Positions 1 to 11,600 of a DNA stretch of 64,000 bases are shown here, in pieces. Below the pieces are notes generated by a model. The model saw only the letters and a program-made list of their open reading frames with translations, made no database searches and was not told where the DNA came from. How positions within the stretch are numbered: the first letter of the stretch is position 1; the number at the start of each line of letters is the position of its first letter. The DNA is from Rutpela maculata (lineage: Eukaryota > Arthropoda > Insecta > Coleoptera > Cerambycidae), in contig OW386291.2 in NCBI GenBank assembly GCA_936432065.2, positions 100,567,823-100,631,822 on the forward strand. The letters are read 5' to 3'. The translations under genes and the position numbers were made by a program.

Positions 1-2192
1 TATATGAACTTTTTGACGCGCTTTCACGGATTTTCAACTTATCTGCTTAATATATTTTGTACTAGTAATCGGATGGGAATTTTAAAAATAATGGCTTACT
101 TATTTGGAATAAGATTCTTAAAAAATATAGACCTATCAGATATGTATTTGTCGATCCTCCATCTTGGAAAAAAAAAGAACAGACCAAAAATTGCCGAAAG
201 AATCAAAATTGGATATCTTTTCTGTAAGAAGGACTAATTTCACCAAAGCTGGCAAAAGTAAAACTCACTTATGGTCAAATGTAATGTACCAATCCCGGAC
301 ACCATCGTATGTCAAATAGAACGGTCAAAGATGGCGGACGAAATAAAATTTTTAATTCTCCGTCAATTATCAAGGAGGCATTGTACGTCATTTTTTTTCA
401 ATTGTACGTCATTTTATGTACTTTTAGGGGATAGAGTTTGTTTTTAATTTTCAAAAATGCATTTTCTTTAACTCTGCTATTTTTAACCTAATTTTCATTG
501 ACATAAATGAAATATGAATATTATGAAAGAATTTTTCAAAATTTGCCATTTTAAAAAACTTTAGCCAAAGAAACCGAAAAACTATTTTTGTGTTTGCTGA
601 GATAGTGATAACATTATTCACATTATCGATTTCGGTAAAAGCCATGTTGAAGTAGAAGTCCTTAGCTTTCATTACATGTAACATTTTTTATGCTTAATTC
701 CTCCAAGCATTGCTAATAAAAATCAAATTTATAAAACATCGGGAGACACGTTGACAACTGACATTAGAGAACCAACTGACAAAATATCTACCAACTCTAT
801 AAGTAGGTCGAATTAACTACTGGTCTACATCTATGTAGGTAATTTAGAAACACGGGATACACACCCAATATCCGAATATACTGGGATTAATTCCTTCTTC
901 AAAATAAGCCCCAGTGCCATGGCCGGGAGTGTGCTTGCCTCTCAACCGCAAACAAGCAGGGATATATATTTACTCTAATTTTAAGTTAACTTCTAACTCA
1001 TTTTTTACTTTGACTTTAACTTTCATAAGTTTTAAAATCTGGATAAAGAGAAAACTTATTTGATCATAAAACTACTTTCTTTTTATTTTTTAAAATAATA
1101 AATAAAATACAAAAGGTACGTAAATGATTTGATTATTATTATATTAATAATGTTTACTGAAACATAATGCAAATCAATTCACCTTCAATTAAAGAATATG
1201 ATATCTTCTTTCACAGTATATAAAGACTTCATAATATTGATGTAAATTAGACAATTTTTTCAAATAACTTGAAAAAGAGAACGTATAAGTTTAGGAAAGT
1301 AGACTATATATTTGTATAATGCTTTGCTTGAGTTAGAATGGCTAATCTTAGTAGAAATTAATGACGTTGAATTACCTAGAAGTTACTCAAAGGAGGAATA
1401 AGTTATAGCTAGTTATTTGATATATTTAATATTATCAGCTTAGATCTAATAAGAATTTGTATGTTATTAATATTTTTGAAAGTTATTACATAATACGATT
1501 GTTCAAAATTAATTTGTAATATTTTATTTTAATGTACTTAAAATTAACATACTACTACTACTCTATTCATGACTGATTCTGATTATTGATCATATATTCA
1601 TATATTATTATTATTTCCATGCGTATGCTTAATAAATTTCTTTTTCAAATTAATGAAGTTTCATTTTGCATTAAATTTTTGAAGTTTTAAAAGACTTTCT
1701 ATAGCATATTTCATTTTATTTCGATGAAAATCGGGTGAAAAAAAGGAGGGAAAAAGAAAATGCATTATTGAACTTTGTAAAAATGTACTTTTTTTGAAAA
1801 TTAAAAAACTGCATTATATCCCCTAAATTTTATTTCGTCCGCCATTTTTGACGGTTCTATATGACATACGGTGTCCGGGATTGGTGCATTATATTTGACC
1901 ATAAATGAGTTTTATTTTTCCCAACTTTGGTGAAATTTACCTTACCTTACCTTTACCTCATACAAAAGATATTCAATTTTGATTCTTTTGGCCATTTTTT
2001 ATGTTTTCCATTTTTTTTCCAAGATGGCGGATTGACAAATACATATCTGATAGGTCTATATTTTTTAAGAAATTTTATTCCAAATAAGCCAGTATTTTTA
2101 AAATTCCCATCCGATTACTAGTACAAGATATATTAAGCAGATAAGTTGAAAATGCGTGAAATTCTGTGAAAGGGCGTCAAAAAGTGCATATA
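1..2192. mobile_element. Long-TIR DNA element, left end cut by window
   Basis: The first ~560 bases reappear in inverted orientation at about 1675-2192. Matching landmarks are the GATGGCGGACGAAATAAAAT block near 335-350 and its complement near 1830-1850, the CCCATCCGATTACTAGTAC block near 2107 against the start of the window, and TTTTTGACG near the outer ends. The left arm has about 80 extra bases (roughly 350-430) with a repeated TTGTACGTCATTTT. Position 1 pairs with about 2192, so the left terminus probably lies before the window. The interior (560-1675) is AT-rich and without a coding signature. It is probably a non-autonomous element; superfamily not assignable. Confidence 0.8.
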
Positions 2193-2599
2193 ACTTTTGA
2201 CGCACACGGAACTTTTGGACACAAATATTGTCTTCGTAATTATAATACATAAGAATCCACAATAAAATTTGTTGTCGCCAAAAAAAATCAATTCAACTGT
2301 ACTATATATTTAGTTTTGCTCTACATGTTTTTATTTGTTATTTTGTGACTCAGTCAAAATATTATATTATTCCATTAGCATTTACAGGGTGTTTTTAAAA
2401 AGTGTTTTTAAAAATTTTAGATTATGGGGATGAAAACCTTAATAACCTTTACACAAAAGTGCACCCCCAGAGCTACACATAGACTCTCAAAATTGACCAT
2501 GCAAAAATCATGTTCTGCGATATCTTCTTCCAATTCTGAAGCACTTAAAAAATATTTGATGTACGTTTTCCAACTGTTATATTTCTTGTGTGGCACTGT

Positions 2600-3300
2600 A
2601 GATCTAGTTCAATCAGTTGGAAGCTACCGGGCTACGATAGCTATTTATCTACGAGTAAATAAAACACACGATGGTGCAACAACATTTGTAAAAAAAATGC
2701 AATTCAAATTTGACTAGTTGCAAACCTGATGCCAAATATTGTGAGGTCGATTCAAGTGATATAGAACGTTAATTATTACTTTGCATAAATCCCCTCAGAG
2801 GAATTTTGAAAATTTCTTTATGTTACTAGAGAATCTTCTTATCAAATGCCTATCGAAACATAAACGTTTAATATTACTTGGTGACTAATGTTGATTCCAG
2901 AGAATGCTCATCAAACTTAACTGACTTAGTTAGTTCGATTAATTGAACCATTTGGGCTTGAAACTTGCATCTCTGACTTTACCAGGGCAACTAAATATGC
3001 TGCTACTTTCATCGATAATATCATACCAAAATATGGGTGATGGTTTTATTGGTCGGCGTTATCGATCCGTATCCGTGTGACTACCAAGTCATTATATTCT
3101 AATGAGCGGTTACGTAACAAATCCTAAAACTATATGGAGAAGGCATATTACTAGACATGACATAGAAAAAGTTAAATGCTCTTAATCTCAAGTTAATTGG
3201 GTTCTTTTCGGTAGTCCTAACTATAGTGCGCATAATTTGTTTAACTTTCTGGTTAATATTTATAATGGTCTCAGTGAAACATATTTCTGTTTAAAAAAGA
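2600..3300 (+). pseudogene. Decayed LINE endonuclease and endonuclease-RT linker
   Basis: Several broken frames together spell a non-LTR retrotransposon apurinic-type endonuclease. Visible pieces in order are THDGATTFVKK (near 2670), HKSPQRNFENFFMLLENLL (near 2785) followed by LILLGD at 2868-2885, where the usual GDFN is cut by a stop, then FTRATKYAATFIDNII in another frame (near 2975), and finally SAHNLFNFLV with SETYFCLKK before 3300, which resembles the linker upstream of the RT domain. The order matches CR1/Jockey-like ORF2. At least two frameshifts and several stops make it non-functional. The reverse transcriptase is not present downstream. It resembles the equivalent part of the LINE at 50.6 kb. 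Confidence 0.6.
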
Positions 3301-4560
3301 TGCTTAACACCCGCGAAACAATTTAATGAAACTTTCAGAAGTAAACGGGACATATTTACTTTGCTTCCTATATAATTTATATTTTGAAACGCTGCGTGCT
3401 GTCTCTTTGTTTTAATTTTTTTTTTAATATCATTTTTATTATTGTACCTAATGTGTATTGTATATGGACCTTGATTTTATTTTATAGACTCTGTCAACAG
3501 CACCTTTTTTGTTACTATATACCTAGCAAGCAAACTGTTTGAATTTAAAATAAATGTATTACACTGTATCTGATAAGGCTGAAATGGAAAAACCCATTTT
3601 AGTTTGAAAATTTAAGGCTTCATGTATAAAATCTGCTACTGGCAAGTGATTATTTCACATATATAAAAAGTTTTTCCTCTCAACAAAACCTTACATATTT
3701 AAAGCGCAAGATTAGATAGAGGCAGGTAATCGAAACAGCGCGGGTTTGAACGCGTAACGGAGTCCTTTGATCACAGTGATGTGTACACGGCACAGATGAT
3801 GGGATTGAGTTGATAATTTGGTGTTGGGCCAAACTCAAACCGCCGCCTTACCATGTTTACAATGTTCTAGATCACTGATTTTAGCTAAAATTTACATTAC
3901 AATTTCGCGTTCTCGGTAAAACCTTTCAACCATGTTTCACTAAAGCCGTATTAATTATAAAAACTAATTTGGTTTTTATGATTACAGGTAACCAGTTTGC
4001 GGTGGAAATTTATCTGTTTAAAGTTTACTGTCCCATTATTCATTTCTAGGCAGGATCAGTCTGCGGTAAAATCTGCTAAATTTCATACAGTGGTAAATAT
4101 TGCGCTTTAAACTATTGAAAGTACGATACAAATAGGAAATATAAATGAAGAAAATAGGGAATCATTGAAATGTTTCATGAGTAAACAAAAAAGGAATCCC
4201 GCTACATACCCTAAAGAAGAAACAGCGAAACAGCTACGGACATGTGTTTCGATATTATTGTTCCTCGTCAGCATAGCGTAGTTCAAAAAAGGGAATCTAG
4301 AAAGGATAGATCAGTAACAAAAATTAAAATAGGTCGAATGTATAGTACACAGTACTATTGTTCCTTCATGTCTAGATCGACCTCAATTTTGGGTGACGAT
4401 TAGGGAGATCGCAGAGATAAATACCCTACGATATCCATTTATTTTTGTTTACATTTTCAAGAACTATCTACCTCAGGTTGAGGACATTTTTTTTACAGTG
4501 AATGAAAAGTTACCGAAATGCATTTCATTAAAGTATGCCGAAAAAAAAAAAAAGCATTTT
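3300..4560. other. AT-rich intergenic stretch, no gene recognised
   Basis: No coding signature. A short inverted similarity (TTTAAAGCGCAA near 3700 and ATTGCGCTTTAAA near 4103) brackets about 400 bases that may be an old small element, but the arms are too short to be sure. Confidence 0.4.
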
Positions 4561-4564
4561 AGAG

Positions 4565-4884
4565 GAAAATACTCTTTAAATTTTTTAAAATACCCTTTAC
4601 ATTTTTTAAAATACCCGTTAACGTGACACCCATCACGTCCATATTAGGTTAAAACCGACCATAGTACATAACATAAACATAACACACCACAGATAGTAGA
4701 CAACCCCCAAAACCAAAGCCAAGGCTGTCCGGAAGGGGGTTACACATTCGGAAAAACGCAGACATACATCCACACCCACCGGTGTTGTCAATACCGGGGC
4801 TGGGGGTCGAACCCAGAGCGCGGTAGCGAGTCGATCAGCGTATTCGCCATTCAATACGCCTTAACCGATTGAGCTACCGTGCTG
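4565..4884 (-). repeat. tRNA-derived SINE, copy 1
   Basis: Read on the minus strand, the 5' end is tRNA-like. An A-box-type TAGCTCAATCGG (about 4868-4879) is followed by a B-box-type GGTTCGACCCC (about 4806-4816), which are the internal RNA polymerase III promoter elements. A unique body follows, shared with the copy at 45 kb (ACCACAGATAGTAGACAACC on the plus strand). The 3' end runs into about three imperfect 21-bp tandem units containing TATTTTAAAAAAT (4565-4620) and then a T-rich (A-rich on the sense strand) run. No clear target-site duplication was identified by eye. Confidence 0.85.
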
Positions 4885-4889
4885 GTACA

Positions 4890-6600
4890 GCATTGTAATC
4901 TTATAGCCTTTTCCACCTCTTTGAAGAAATCGAATTTTTATTCTCCATTTTCGCAGTTTACTCAAAGAAAATGCGTCCTACATGAAAAAGCTTGTTCAAT
5001 TATTTTTAATTTAACACCTTTCAAATCCCTTTCCGGTAGAAATTAGCCAGGACATGGTCAAAAGTTACCAAGAAATGCATGTTCATGAATATTAAATGTT
5101 ATTGGTTTAACTGGTTTCTAATGTGTACCTGATAAAAGTGAATTTTACGTTTTTTTATTGGTATCTAAATGAGAAATTTCGTGGTATATGCAGTATATTG
5201 AAAGAATTTTTTTTTATTAATAAAAAATTGCTTTACCCATGCAAAATTACTTTTCATAATTTGTCATGTTTAAACAAATGAAATGATCTAGATTTATATT
5301 GCACACAACATTCCTTTACCTTATTGACAGCTTTAGAAGTAGCCATTTAAATATAAGCGAAACTTGCAAAAACAGGTAAAAATTTTAAAATTTTCGTCAT
5401 AGAAATAACTTTTAAGGAAATTATTGAATATTAGCAAACTACATATTTCAGCTATATGAGCATGAAGGTAGTTGTTTCTCTTCCATTTTCACTTTAAGAA
5501 ATGAGTATTTGAAATTATGTTTTTTTTTTTCCAAGAAAGTACGTCACATTTTTAATTTAGTACTATATCAATTTTGGGAGCAAAATATCGGAGAGAAAAA
5601 ATTGTTATAATTATCTTTAATTTGGTCTTTTTTCTTTTCTCTAAAATGGATGCAATGAGAATTTGAGATTTTTGAAGTTGCAACAAAATTTTACGCTTTA
5701 TAAACTTAAAAGATTGCTTTAGGCACAGCAACATATAAGCCAACGAGAAGAAATGGCTTAAAGACAAATAAGTAATATATAAATAAATTTCTATAAATGA
5801 GTAAATAAATTTCTATTTTCATTTCTATTCCATTCTATTTTTGCCTCCCTTAAAGTTTACTTCAATAATCTTCTTTTCTTTTTAATTTTTTAATGTCATA
5901 TGTGAATACGTCATCAGTGAAAAAGAAAAAATAAAATGTTGCTCATTGTCATGCAAGCGGCACATCACTGGAACTTCAAATATTTATTATGGAACTCTTT
6001 TATTGATATTTTAAACGTTTATAGATATTTTATTGCAACATATCTTTGGACAATTTCTCACAAATTTTTTAAATTTTTATACTTCTTTCTATGACGATTT
6101 TTCCAATAAAATATCCATATAAGTAAATCTTTATTGTGATTTCATTTTTTCTTAAAACTTTCACTTGTTTAACGATACCAAATCCAAATATATTTGCAGA
6201 ATTTTTGTTCCTGCATCTGCCTAAATGTTTGTCCCACTCAAAAACGGTTTAACGTATTTTGATAAAATTTCTATACGTGTAGAAATATTTCTAACATAGA
6301 GAGAGAGAGAGACAGGGAATAAGCTATATCATTTTGGAAGTGATGGGAAGGTGTTAGGAAGATATTGGGATTATGGGAATATGGTGGGAAAATAGGAAAA
6401 TGGGGTAAAATATTACGGAAAGGGGAGATAAAATTATGGGAAAGAGGAAGGAACGGGTGGGAAAGTAGGAGAAGATTGTGAAGCCAGTTTTCGATAACTT
6501 TTCTTTTATTGAAAATTTGGCATCAACAAGTTGATGTTAGTGCAGAGATACATTAGAATCTAATTTGGGAGTAATTTTACGATTTGTCAACTGCTGACAA
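4890..6600. other. AT-rich region, no gene; short simple repeats
   Basis: No ORF of recognisable family. Contains a small tandem of GTAAATAAATTTCTAT (5790-5815), a short GA run (6298-6313) and a purine-rich G/A stretch on the plus strand (6340-6480). Confidence 0.4.
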
Positions 6601-6860
6601 TTCGTTAATTATGCTTTGGCGGTTCCAGCCCCAAATCGAGAGGATCCCGACTAGGCAGCAATACTATATCATTTCAAAATGAAGGTGCACATCCTCATTA
6701 TGCAAAAATAGTTAGAGATTATTCGGATAGAAGTAGTAGAAATTGATAAGACAGAGGTTATGAATGGCCTGTAAGATCACCAGATTTCACTATCCTCGAT
6801 CACCTGAAGAGTAAGGTTTTGCAAAACAGATCTAATGATGACTTAACAATGAGAAATTAC
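6600..6860 (+). pseudogene. Mariner/IS630-type DDE transposase relic
   Basis: One frame from 6676 reads QNEGAHPHYAKIVRDY, then two stops, then EWPVRSPDFTILD and HLKSKVLQNRSND. This matches the conserved C-terminal half of Tc1/mariner (IS630) transposases: QDGAPPHYA precedes WPxRSPDLxPLD, which carries the third catalytic acidic residue. The FLWG segment that normally follows LD is missing and there are in-frame stops, so it is a fossil. Strand and domain are certain from the motif pair; the subfamily is not. Related C-terminal pieces occur at 24.1 kb and 54.4 kb on the other strand. Confidence 0.7.
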
Positions 6861-7417
6861 TAAAGAACTCAAGGTGGTAAAAAATGTAAAACGTCTTTTT
6901 TACCTCCCTTGCATTCTTTTTTTCTAGCCAATCGTAAAAACTTGCTTGACAAATTGCTCTTTATAACTTTCCGCACATTAAAATTATACATTAGAGAAAC
7001 AGCAGGCTTCATAAGCACATTAGCAGTATATTTTATTACAACAGTGAATATAAACGTGATTATATTTATGGGTTTGGACTCAATTATGCCTAAAATGTAA
7101 GGTCGCATGTACAGTACTAAAAATAAAAAATCCATTTGAGATTAGGCATGTCATGTTTTAGATACTGTTCATTTTGATAACGTTGATACAGTGCCTAAAA
7201 ACTACCTTGAAAGATATTGTTTTTATGACTGAAATACGTGATACTGGAAAATCCACCGACAACTTAATTTTTACTTGTGAGAGAGAAATTATAATAACTT
7301 GCCGTAATTTACTTTTAAACATATTTAATGTATTGCATTTGAGAAATTACTTTTAAAAATCACTCTTGGTCATTTCTATGTCATAAGTACCTAATTTATA
7401 CTTAAAACTCTATAATT

Positions 7418-7835
7418 ACTTCCACATCCACATAGCGGATTAGCAGTGTAGTAGATAGGCTTAAAATGTCATGAAACATCGAGATTTTAAGTTTGAGCAA
7501 AAATACATTTCTGTTTACCGTTACTCTGTTGGTCTGTTTGTAACTTTTTTTGTGCTCACAATTAGTCTGAAACAGTTTATGTTATTGACTAGAAATTTGG
7601 TACACTTATGTATTATAATAAAGATCTGGAACTAGATAATATTTTGATCTTTTTCCGTTGAAGAGTTAGGAGATAAATGTAAGTAAGCAAGTATGAGCCC
7701 ATCATATTGGGATATAGTGTATATATGAGAAACCAGGGTCTCAAAACATTTTTGGAAACAGCCACCCCGTCCCGTTATTATAGGGGCTAAAAAATAAAAT
7801 TGTGTTATAGTGTTCTAGTGTTCTAGAAAAAAACC
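7418..7835 (+). repeat. Dispersed repeat family A, copy 1
   Basis: Begins with ACTTCCACATCCA and shares an ordered series of blocks with 31289-31725 in the same orientation: GGCTTAAAATGTCATGAAA, GAGATTTTAAGTTTGAG, AATTTGGTACAC, GAACTAGATAATATTTTGAT, GTTGAAGAGTTAGG, AGCAAGTA and TAAAATTGTG. Identity is moderate with many small indels. No coding capacity is seen, so this is probably a non-autonomous element or UTR piece. Confidence 0.7.
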
Positions 7836-8252
7836 TCGACATTTTTTTTGGCATCAGCCACCCCCAGCACTACTGCGATCTCCACTACCAATGTGACTTA
7901 TCGTTTTATGGGTTTTTGAGACAGACGATTTCATATTATATTATTAATGTTCTATGAGCAATTAATTCCACATTGTGGATTGCAAATGTAGTATCACATT
8001 TTTTATTCGTTGATAAGAGAATTGGATAGGAAATCCTTTCTAGACAAAGCAAATTTTCAATTTTTTCGTTTGGTTTGATGGGATTCCAAGGGTCTTCTTA
8101 AATGTACGTTTTCTATTTTTTTATGAACAACATACAGAGTATCAAGCACTCTTAGCTATATCCGTTAAATTGTTCTCTTTTTTAAGTCCCCATTCCTTGA
8201 CAAAAAAAAATAATACCTGCACTCTAAGGAACACTTTTAAAAACTTTGATCG

Positions 8253-8515
8253 TTGTCCATTATTCTAAATTCAGGAAAAAAATTACAACTTTTGTATTAC
8301 CCAAAGGATAAAATTGATACAAACAATACGTGTGGGATTTACCAAACAAGCTTTCCATATTCGAGGTATGTTGGACAAATAAAACGCTCAATTACAATTA
8401 GATTTAAGAAGCACATGGCCCATGTCAAATACGGACGAACTGGAAAGGCTAATGTTTCGCAGCGTACTTTTAATATCATAATAGAATGCATAAAAATGCC
8501 TGAGAGGAAGAAGGC
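8253..8515 (+). pseudogene. Penelope-type GIY-YIG endonuclease fragment
   Basis: The frame contains TCGIYQTSFPYSRYVGQIKR followed by SITIRFKKHMAHVKYGRTGK. The GIY motif, then YVGQxxRSxxxRFKxH, is the signature of the GIY-YIG endonuclease at the C-terminus of Penelope-like retroelements; the second motif is YVG rather than YIG. The ORF stays open to 8753, but after about residue 90 the sequence changes character and looks like the pre-RNase H segment of a different LINE. I treat that as a chance fusion of two relics. No Penelope RT is recognisable upstream. Confidence 0.6.
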
Positions 8516-8619
8516 AGCACTTTGTGCCATAAGGCTGCATCGGGCATTCAAATTCACACCAGGCGACTTGGTTGGTCTCTTAAGGATTCTGGAGCTAATC
8601 CAATTTGAATCCATGACCA

Positions 8620-8830
8620 AATCCACTGACTCAATGCCAATCAAGCATGACTTTGACTGCGCGATTGATGTGCTGACTGACAGCCGTCAGGCGAGTAGGG
8701 TCGAAGCACTGCGGTTGGAAAAAGTTACACATGTAGTATGCAGATGGATCTAAGATGGCTGAAGGGATAGATGTGGGCGTAGCGGGTCCTAAATACAGGC
8801 TATTTAAAATACTTCGCAATGTTGTAGAAC
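8620..8830 (+). pseudogene. LINE RNase H, N-terminal fragment
   Basis: From 8737 a frame reads YADGSKMAEGIDVGVAGP, the first strand of the RNase H domain of Jockey/I/R1-like LINEs (YTDGSK with the first catalytic Asp). Just upstream, in the neighbouring frame, DSMPIKHDFD and SRQASRVEALRLEK resemble the spacer before RNase H, so a +1 shift lies near 8735. The domain is interrupted after about 30 codons. A later part of a similar RNase H lies at 10.98 kb. Confidence 0.6.
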
Positions 8831-9083
8831 CTCCCAAAAATTCACCTAAGTCAAGGAATAAATAATAAAATCGACTTAGGAAAATTCTATTAAAAAGACA
8901 GAGCATAACTAACTATAATTAAAGGCATAACCGCCAAAGACTGGCACATCAAGACTTAAACACGTTTGAATTTTAACTTTAACGTCGTTCGACGACGTTC
9001 ATGGCCAAAATAGCAAAAAATCAAAAGTACGCCAAAATTAGTAAATATTTTTATGGACAATGAAAAAAATATATATAATAATA

Positions 9084-9136
<53 letters not shown>

Positions 9137-9596
9137 TAAAATAATATATTTTTTCAAAAGTATGGCAAAATTTTACATTTAAGTTTTTTATCGCTTTTCG
9201 AAACATAACGAAATTTGGGACATGGTCGTTATGGATATAATTCAAAAGAATGATAATAAAATTCTGACAAAGCGACGTACTGAAGGACGAGAACTGAAAA
9301 ATGTGGCAAAGACGCAATAAAAAAAAGGCATCCATATGCAGTTATTAGCCAAAAATTAGTAAAAATGGTCAAGGCCGGTTTCACGAATAAAACAAATTTG
9401 GATTCATCCAGCGACTTGTCACTTGGACGAAAGCGTTGGAGAATCCGCAGAAAGCGATAGCAGCAAAATCAAATTCAAGTGCTTAAACATGGAAAAATTA
9501 TAGAGAAAACCACCTTGACTATAAACGGAGTCAAAGAGTCATTTTCAAAAAGCTCACTCGAAAGCGAAGTCATGTCACCTTCAAATATTGAACCTA
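8830..9596. other. No gene; contains a TA microsatellite
   Basis: AT-rich DNA with a (TA)n run at about 9088-9131. Nothing else supportable. Confidence 0.5.
9088..9131. repeat. (TA)n microsatellite
   Basis: About 22 uninterrupted TA units, flanked by further ATA/TAA-rich sequence. Confidence 0.95.
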
Positions 9597-10160
9597 TTAG
9601 ACTAGTATCTAAAAAAAAGATGTTTTTTAATTATGTCTGTCAGTATGATTAACGTGACGCCACGAAGGAGGCTAAACAGCCTAGTATATTTGCGATCGCT
9701 CCAGGTGGACGCTCGGCAGGAAATCGTGTTTTTTTTTTAAACCGCAGGTTATCGATTTATTTTTGTCCATCAGTGCAGAAATAAGTTCTATGGGTTAAGT
9801 TCAATGCAAAAATACTTTTGACGGATATTTTGGTGGGAGCCGTTGACTCCCGGGCAAGCGTCAAAAATATCAAAATAGGTAAATTTAAAAAATTATTTTT
9901 TGACGCTTACCTGGGAGTCAACGGCTCCCACCAAAATGCCTGTCAATGGTATTTTTACAATGAACTGAATACACAAAACCTATTTTCGCACTGATGGACA
10001 AAATTAAATCGGTAACCTGCGATTTCAAAAAAACTAGATTTCCGGTCGAAAGCATCCACCCAGAGCGCCCTCACATATACAGTATATGTGAGGGCACCAC
10101 GTTCATCATGCTGACAGACATACATAAAAAAATACCTTTTTTATATATACTAGTTAGTCT
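9597..10160. mobile_element. Foldback element (inverted arms of about 270 bp)
   Basis: The left arm (9597-9868) and right arm (9895-10160) are inverted copies separated by about 26 bases. The most conserved part is TGGTGGGAGCCGTTGACTCC (9830s) against its complement near 9918. Matching continues outward through CCGCAGGTTA, a GGTGGAcGCT-type block, TGTCTGTCAG and finally ACTAGTAT. Each arm carries its own small hairpin at the equivalent place: GGCTAAACAGCC on the left, CCCTCACATATACAGTATAT on the right. No coding potential. Confidence 0.85.
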
Positions 10161-10164
10161 ATAT

Positions 10165-10960
10165 GTGAGGCCGGTACGTCGCCATAAAGGAGGCAGGAAA
10201 GCAAAACTCATACAGTTGAACTTCGTTCTTGTGAATAATATGATTACTGTAAAGAACTTCAAAGCTAACTACAAGTTTTAGTAAAATATTTTTATACTAT
10301 TGTCCGTCAGTTCCTAAATCAAAGTGTCGTCATACACTAAGAGGTGGACGTCCTTACCCTGCTTGGGGAGGCGTTTCTTTCAAAAATAAATTTTCTTTAA
10401 ATACGATATTGCATAACATCATTTGTATTTATTTTGGATTTAACCAATAAATGGTATTATTTGAACTGTTGCATTTTACTGATTGAATTATTAACTTTAA
10501 GTCTTTTTCCTCAAGGACTTTTGTGTGTTAAGTCGGCTTTGAATATCGGGTGGCTCTTGACCCCGCAAGTCTGTAATTCAAAACATCGATCGGATTGCGA
10601 AAGCTCGAGTGGGATTTTCCATAAAAGTGATTAAGTCACCTCTAGACACAAGATTGCAGTGTAAAACATATATTATAATCTAAAGTGCATCGAAAGAGAA
10701 AACAAAACTTGGAGAGAAGGCAGTTAGTTAGCGATCTACGGTAAGTACAGCTTTTACCTTTCTCATCTATCAAATATTTATTAAACATATAGAACTCAAC
10801 TGGGAGTGGAAACAATCACATACAATTGAGGAAGAACGCGACTTAACTTAACAAATAAATCAGACGCCGCGTGCTAGGTTCTTCTACAGCAACACCCCAA
10901 CCATCTCCAGGGAGAAATCTTACTATGAATCTGTGTACCCAGGGATGTATTAACAAAGGC
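10165..10960 (+). repeat. LINE 3'-UTR-like repeat within non-coding DNA
   Basis: About 10330-10530 resembles 61120-61330 in the same orientation (AATAAATGGTATTATT, GATTGAAT, ACTTTTGTGTG). Because the 61-kb copy lies downstream of an RNase H relic, this is probably the 3' UTR of that LINE family. The remainder, 10560-10960, shows no recognisable gene. Confidence 0.45.
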
Positions 10961-11600
10961 ATTTGAAGGGCAAAGATCTATATATTTTCAGATAACCATG
11001 CAGCACTAAAATTTCTCAGGGCCTATACCTTCGAGTCTAAAATTGCCTGGGAATGCAGACAATCCCTGCAGCAACTGGTAAAAAACAACAACGGTACCTC
11101 GATGTAGGTGCCAGGGCATGAGGGAATAGAAGGTAATAAACTAGCTGACAGCTGTGCAAGAAAAGGGACTTAAGCCCCATTCTTTGGACCCGAACCGTTT
11201 GTATCTTTTCAGGGACACATAACGGAAGAGGTCCAAAAATGCTAAAAGGAACAGAAGAACTCCTGCTGGAGGAATACTCCAGGCGAAAGACAAGCGAATA
11301 GTTGACAACCTACTCGACAATTAATGTTTATCGAAAGTCCGACTTAAGGCTGATCACAGGACTTCTAACTGGTCATAGATAACATCTTAAGAAGATGGGC
11401 ATGGCAGAAGATGATAAATGCAGATACTGCGATGCTGCAACTGAGACTGCGAATGCAGGGTATTAATCTGCATTATGCTAAAGTACCTGGAACAGGCGGA
11501 ATTTGCGCTTGGGAAATTAGCGTCCAGGAAAATCACAAGCTTTGTAAAAAATTTTGGAATCCTGGGCAATAATTAGTTGTAGGGTAATTCACAAGAGATC
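10960..11600 (+). pseudogene. LINE RNase H C-terminal part and zinc-knuckle tail
   Basis: Readable pieces in order: IYIFSDNHAALKFLRAYTFE (SDxxAALKAL block), then VPGHEGIEGNKLADSCARKG (the HxGxxGNExAD block with RNase H catalytic residues), FFGPEPF, LITGLLTGH, and MAEDDKCRYCDAATETA, a CxxC zinc-knuckle start usual after RNase H in I/Jockey-like LINEs. Stops interrupt it just before VPGH and after RKGT, and frames shift near 11380 and 11460. The family is established; the element is inactive. It may be the continuation of the 8.7-kb fragment, split by the foldback element, or a separate copy. Confidence 0.7.

Noticed and set aside
4633..4854. 73-residue minus-strand open frame
   Set aside because: Lies within the tRNA-derived SINE, with no protein similarity.
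4800..4884. A functional tRNA gene
   Set aside because: Box A and B are present but the body cannot be folded into a convincing cloverleaf, and a SINE body follows; a second diverged copy exists at 45 kb.
9087..9335. Minus-strand frame ending in an IYIYIY run
   Set aside because: Caused by the (TA)n array; no domain or motif.
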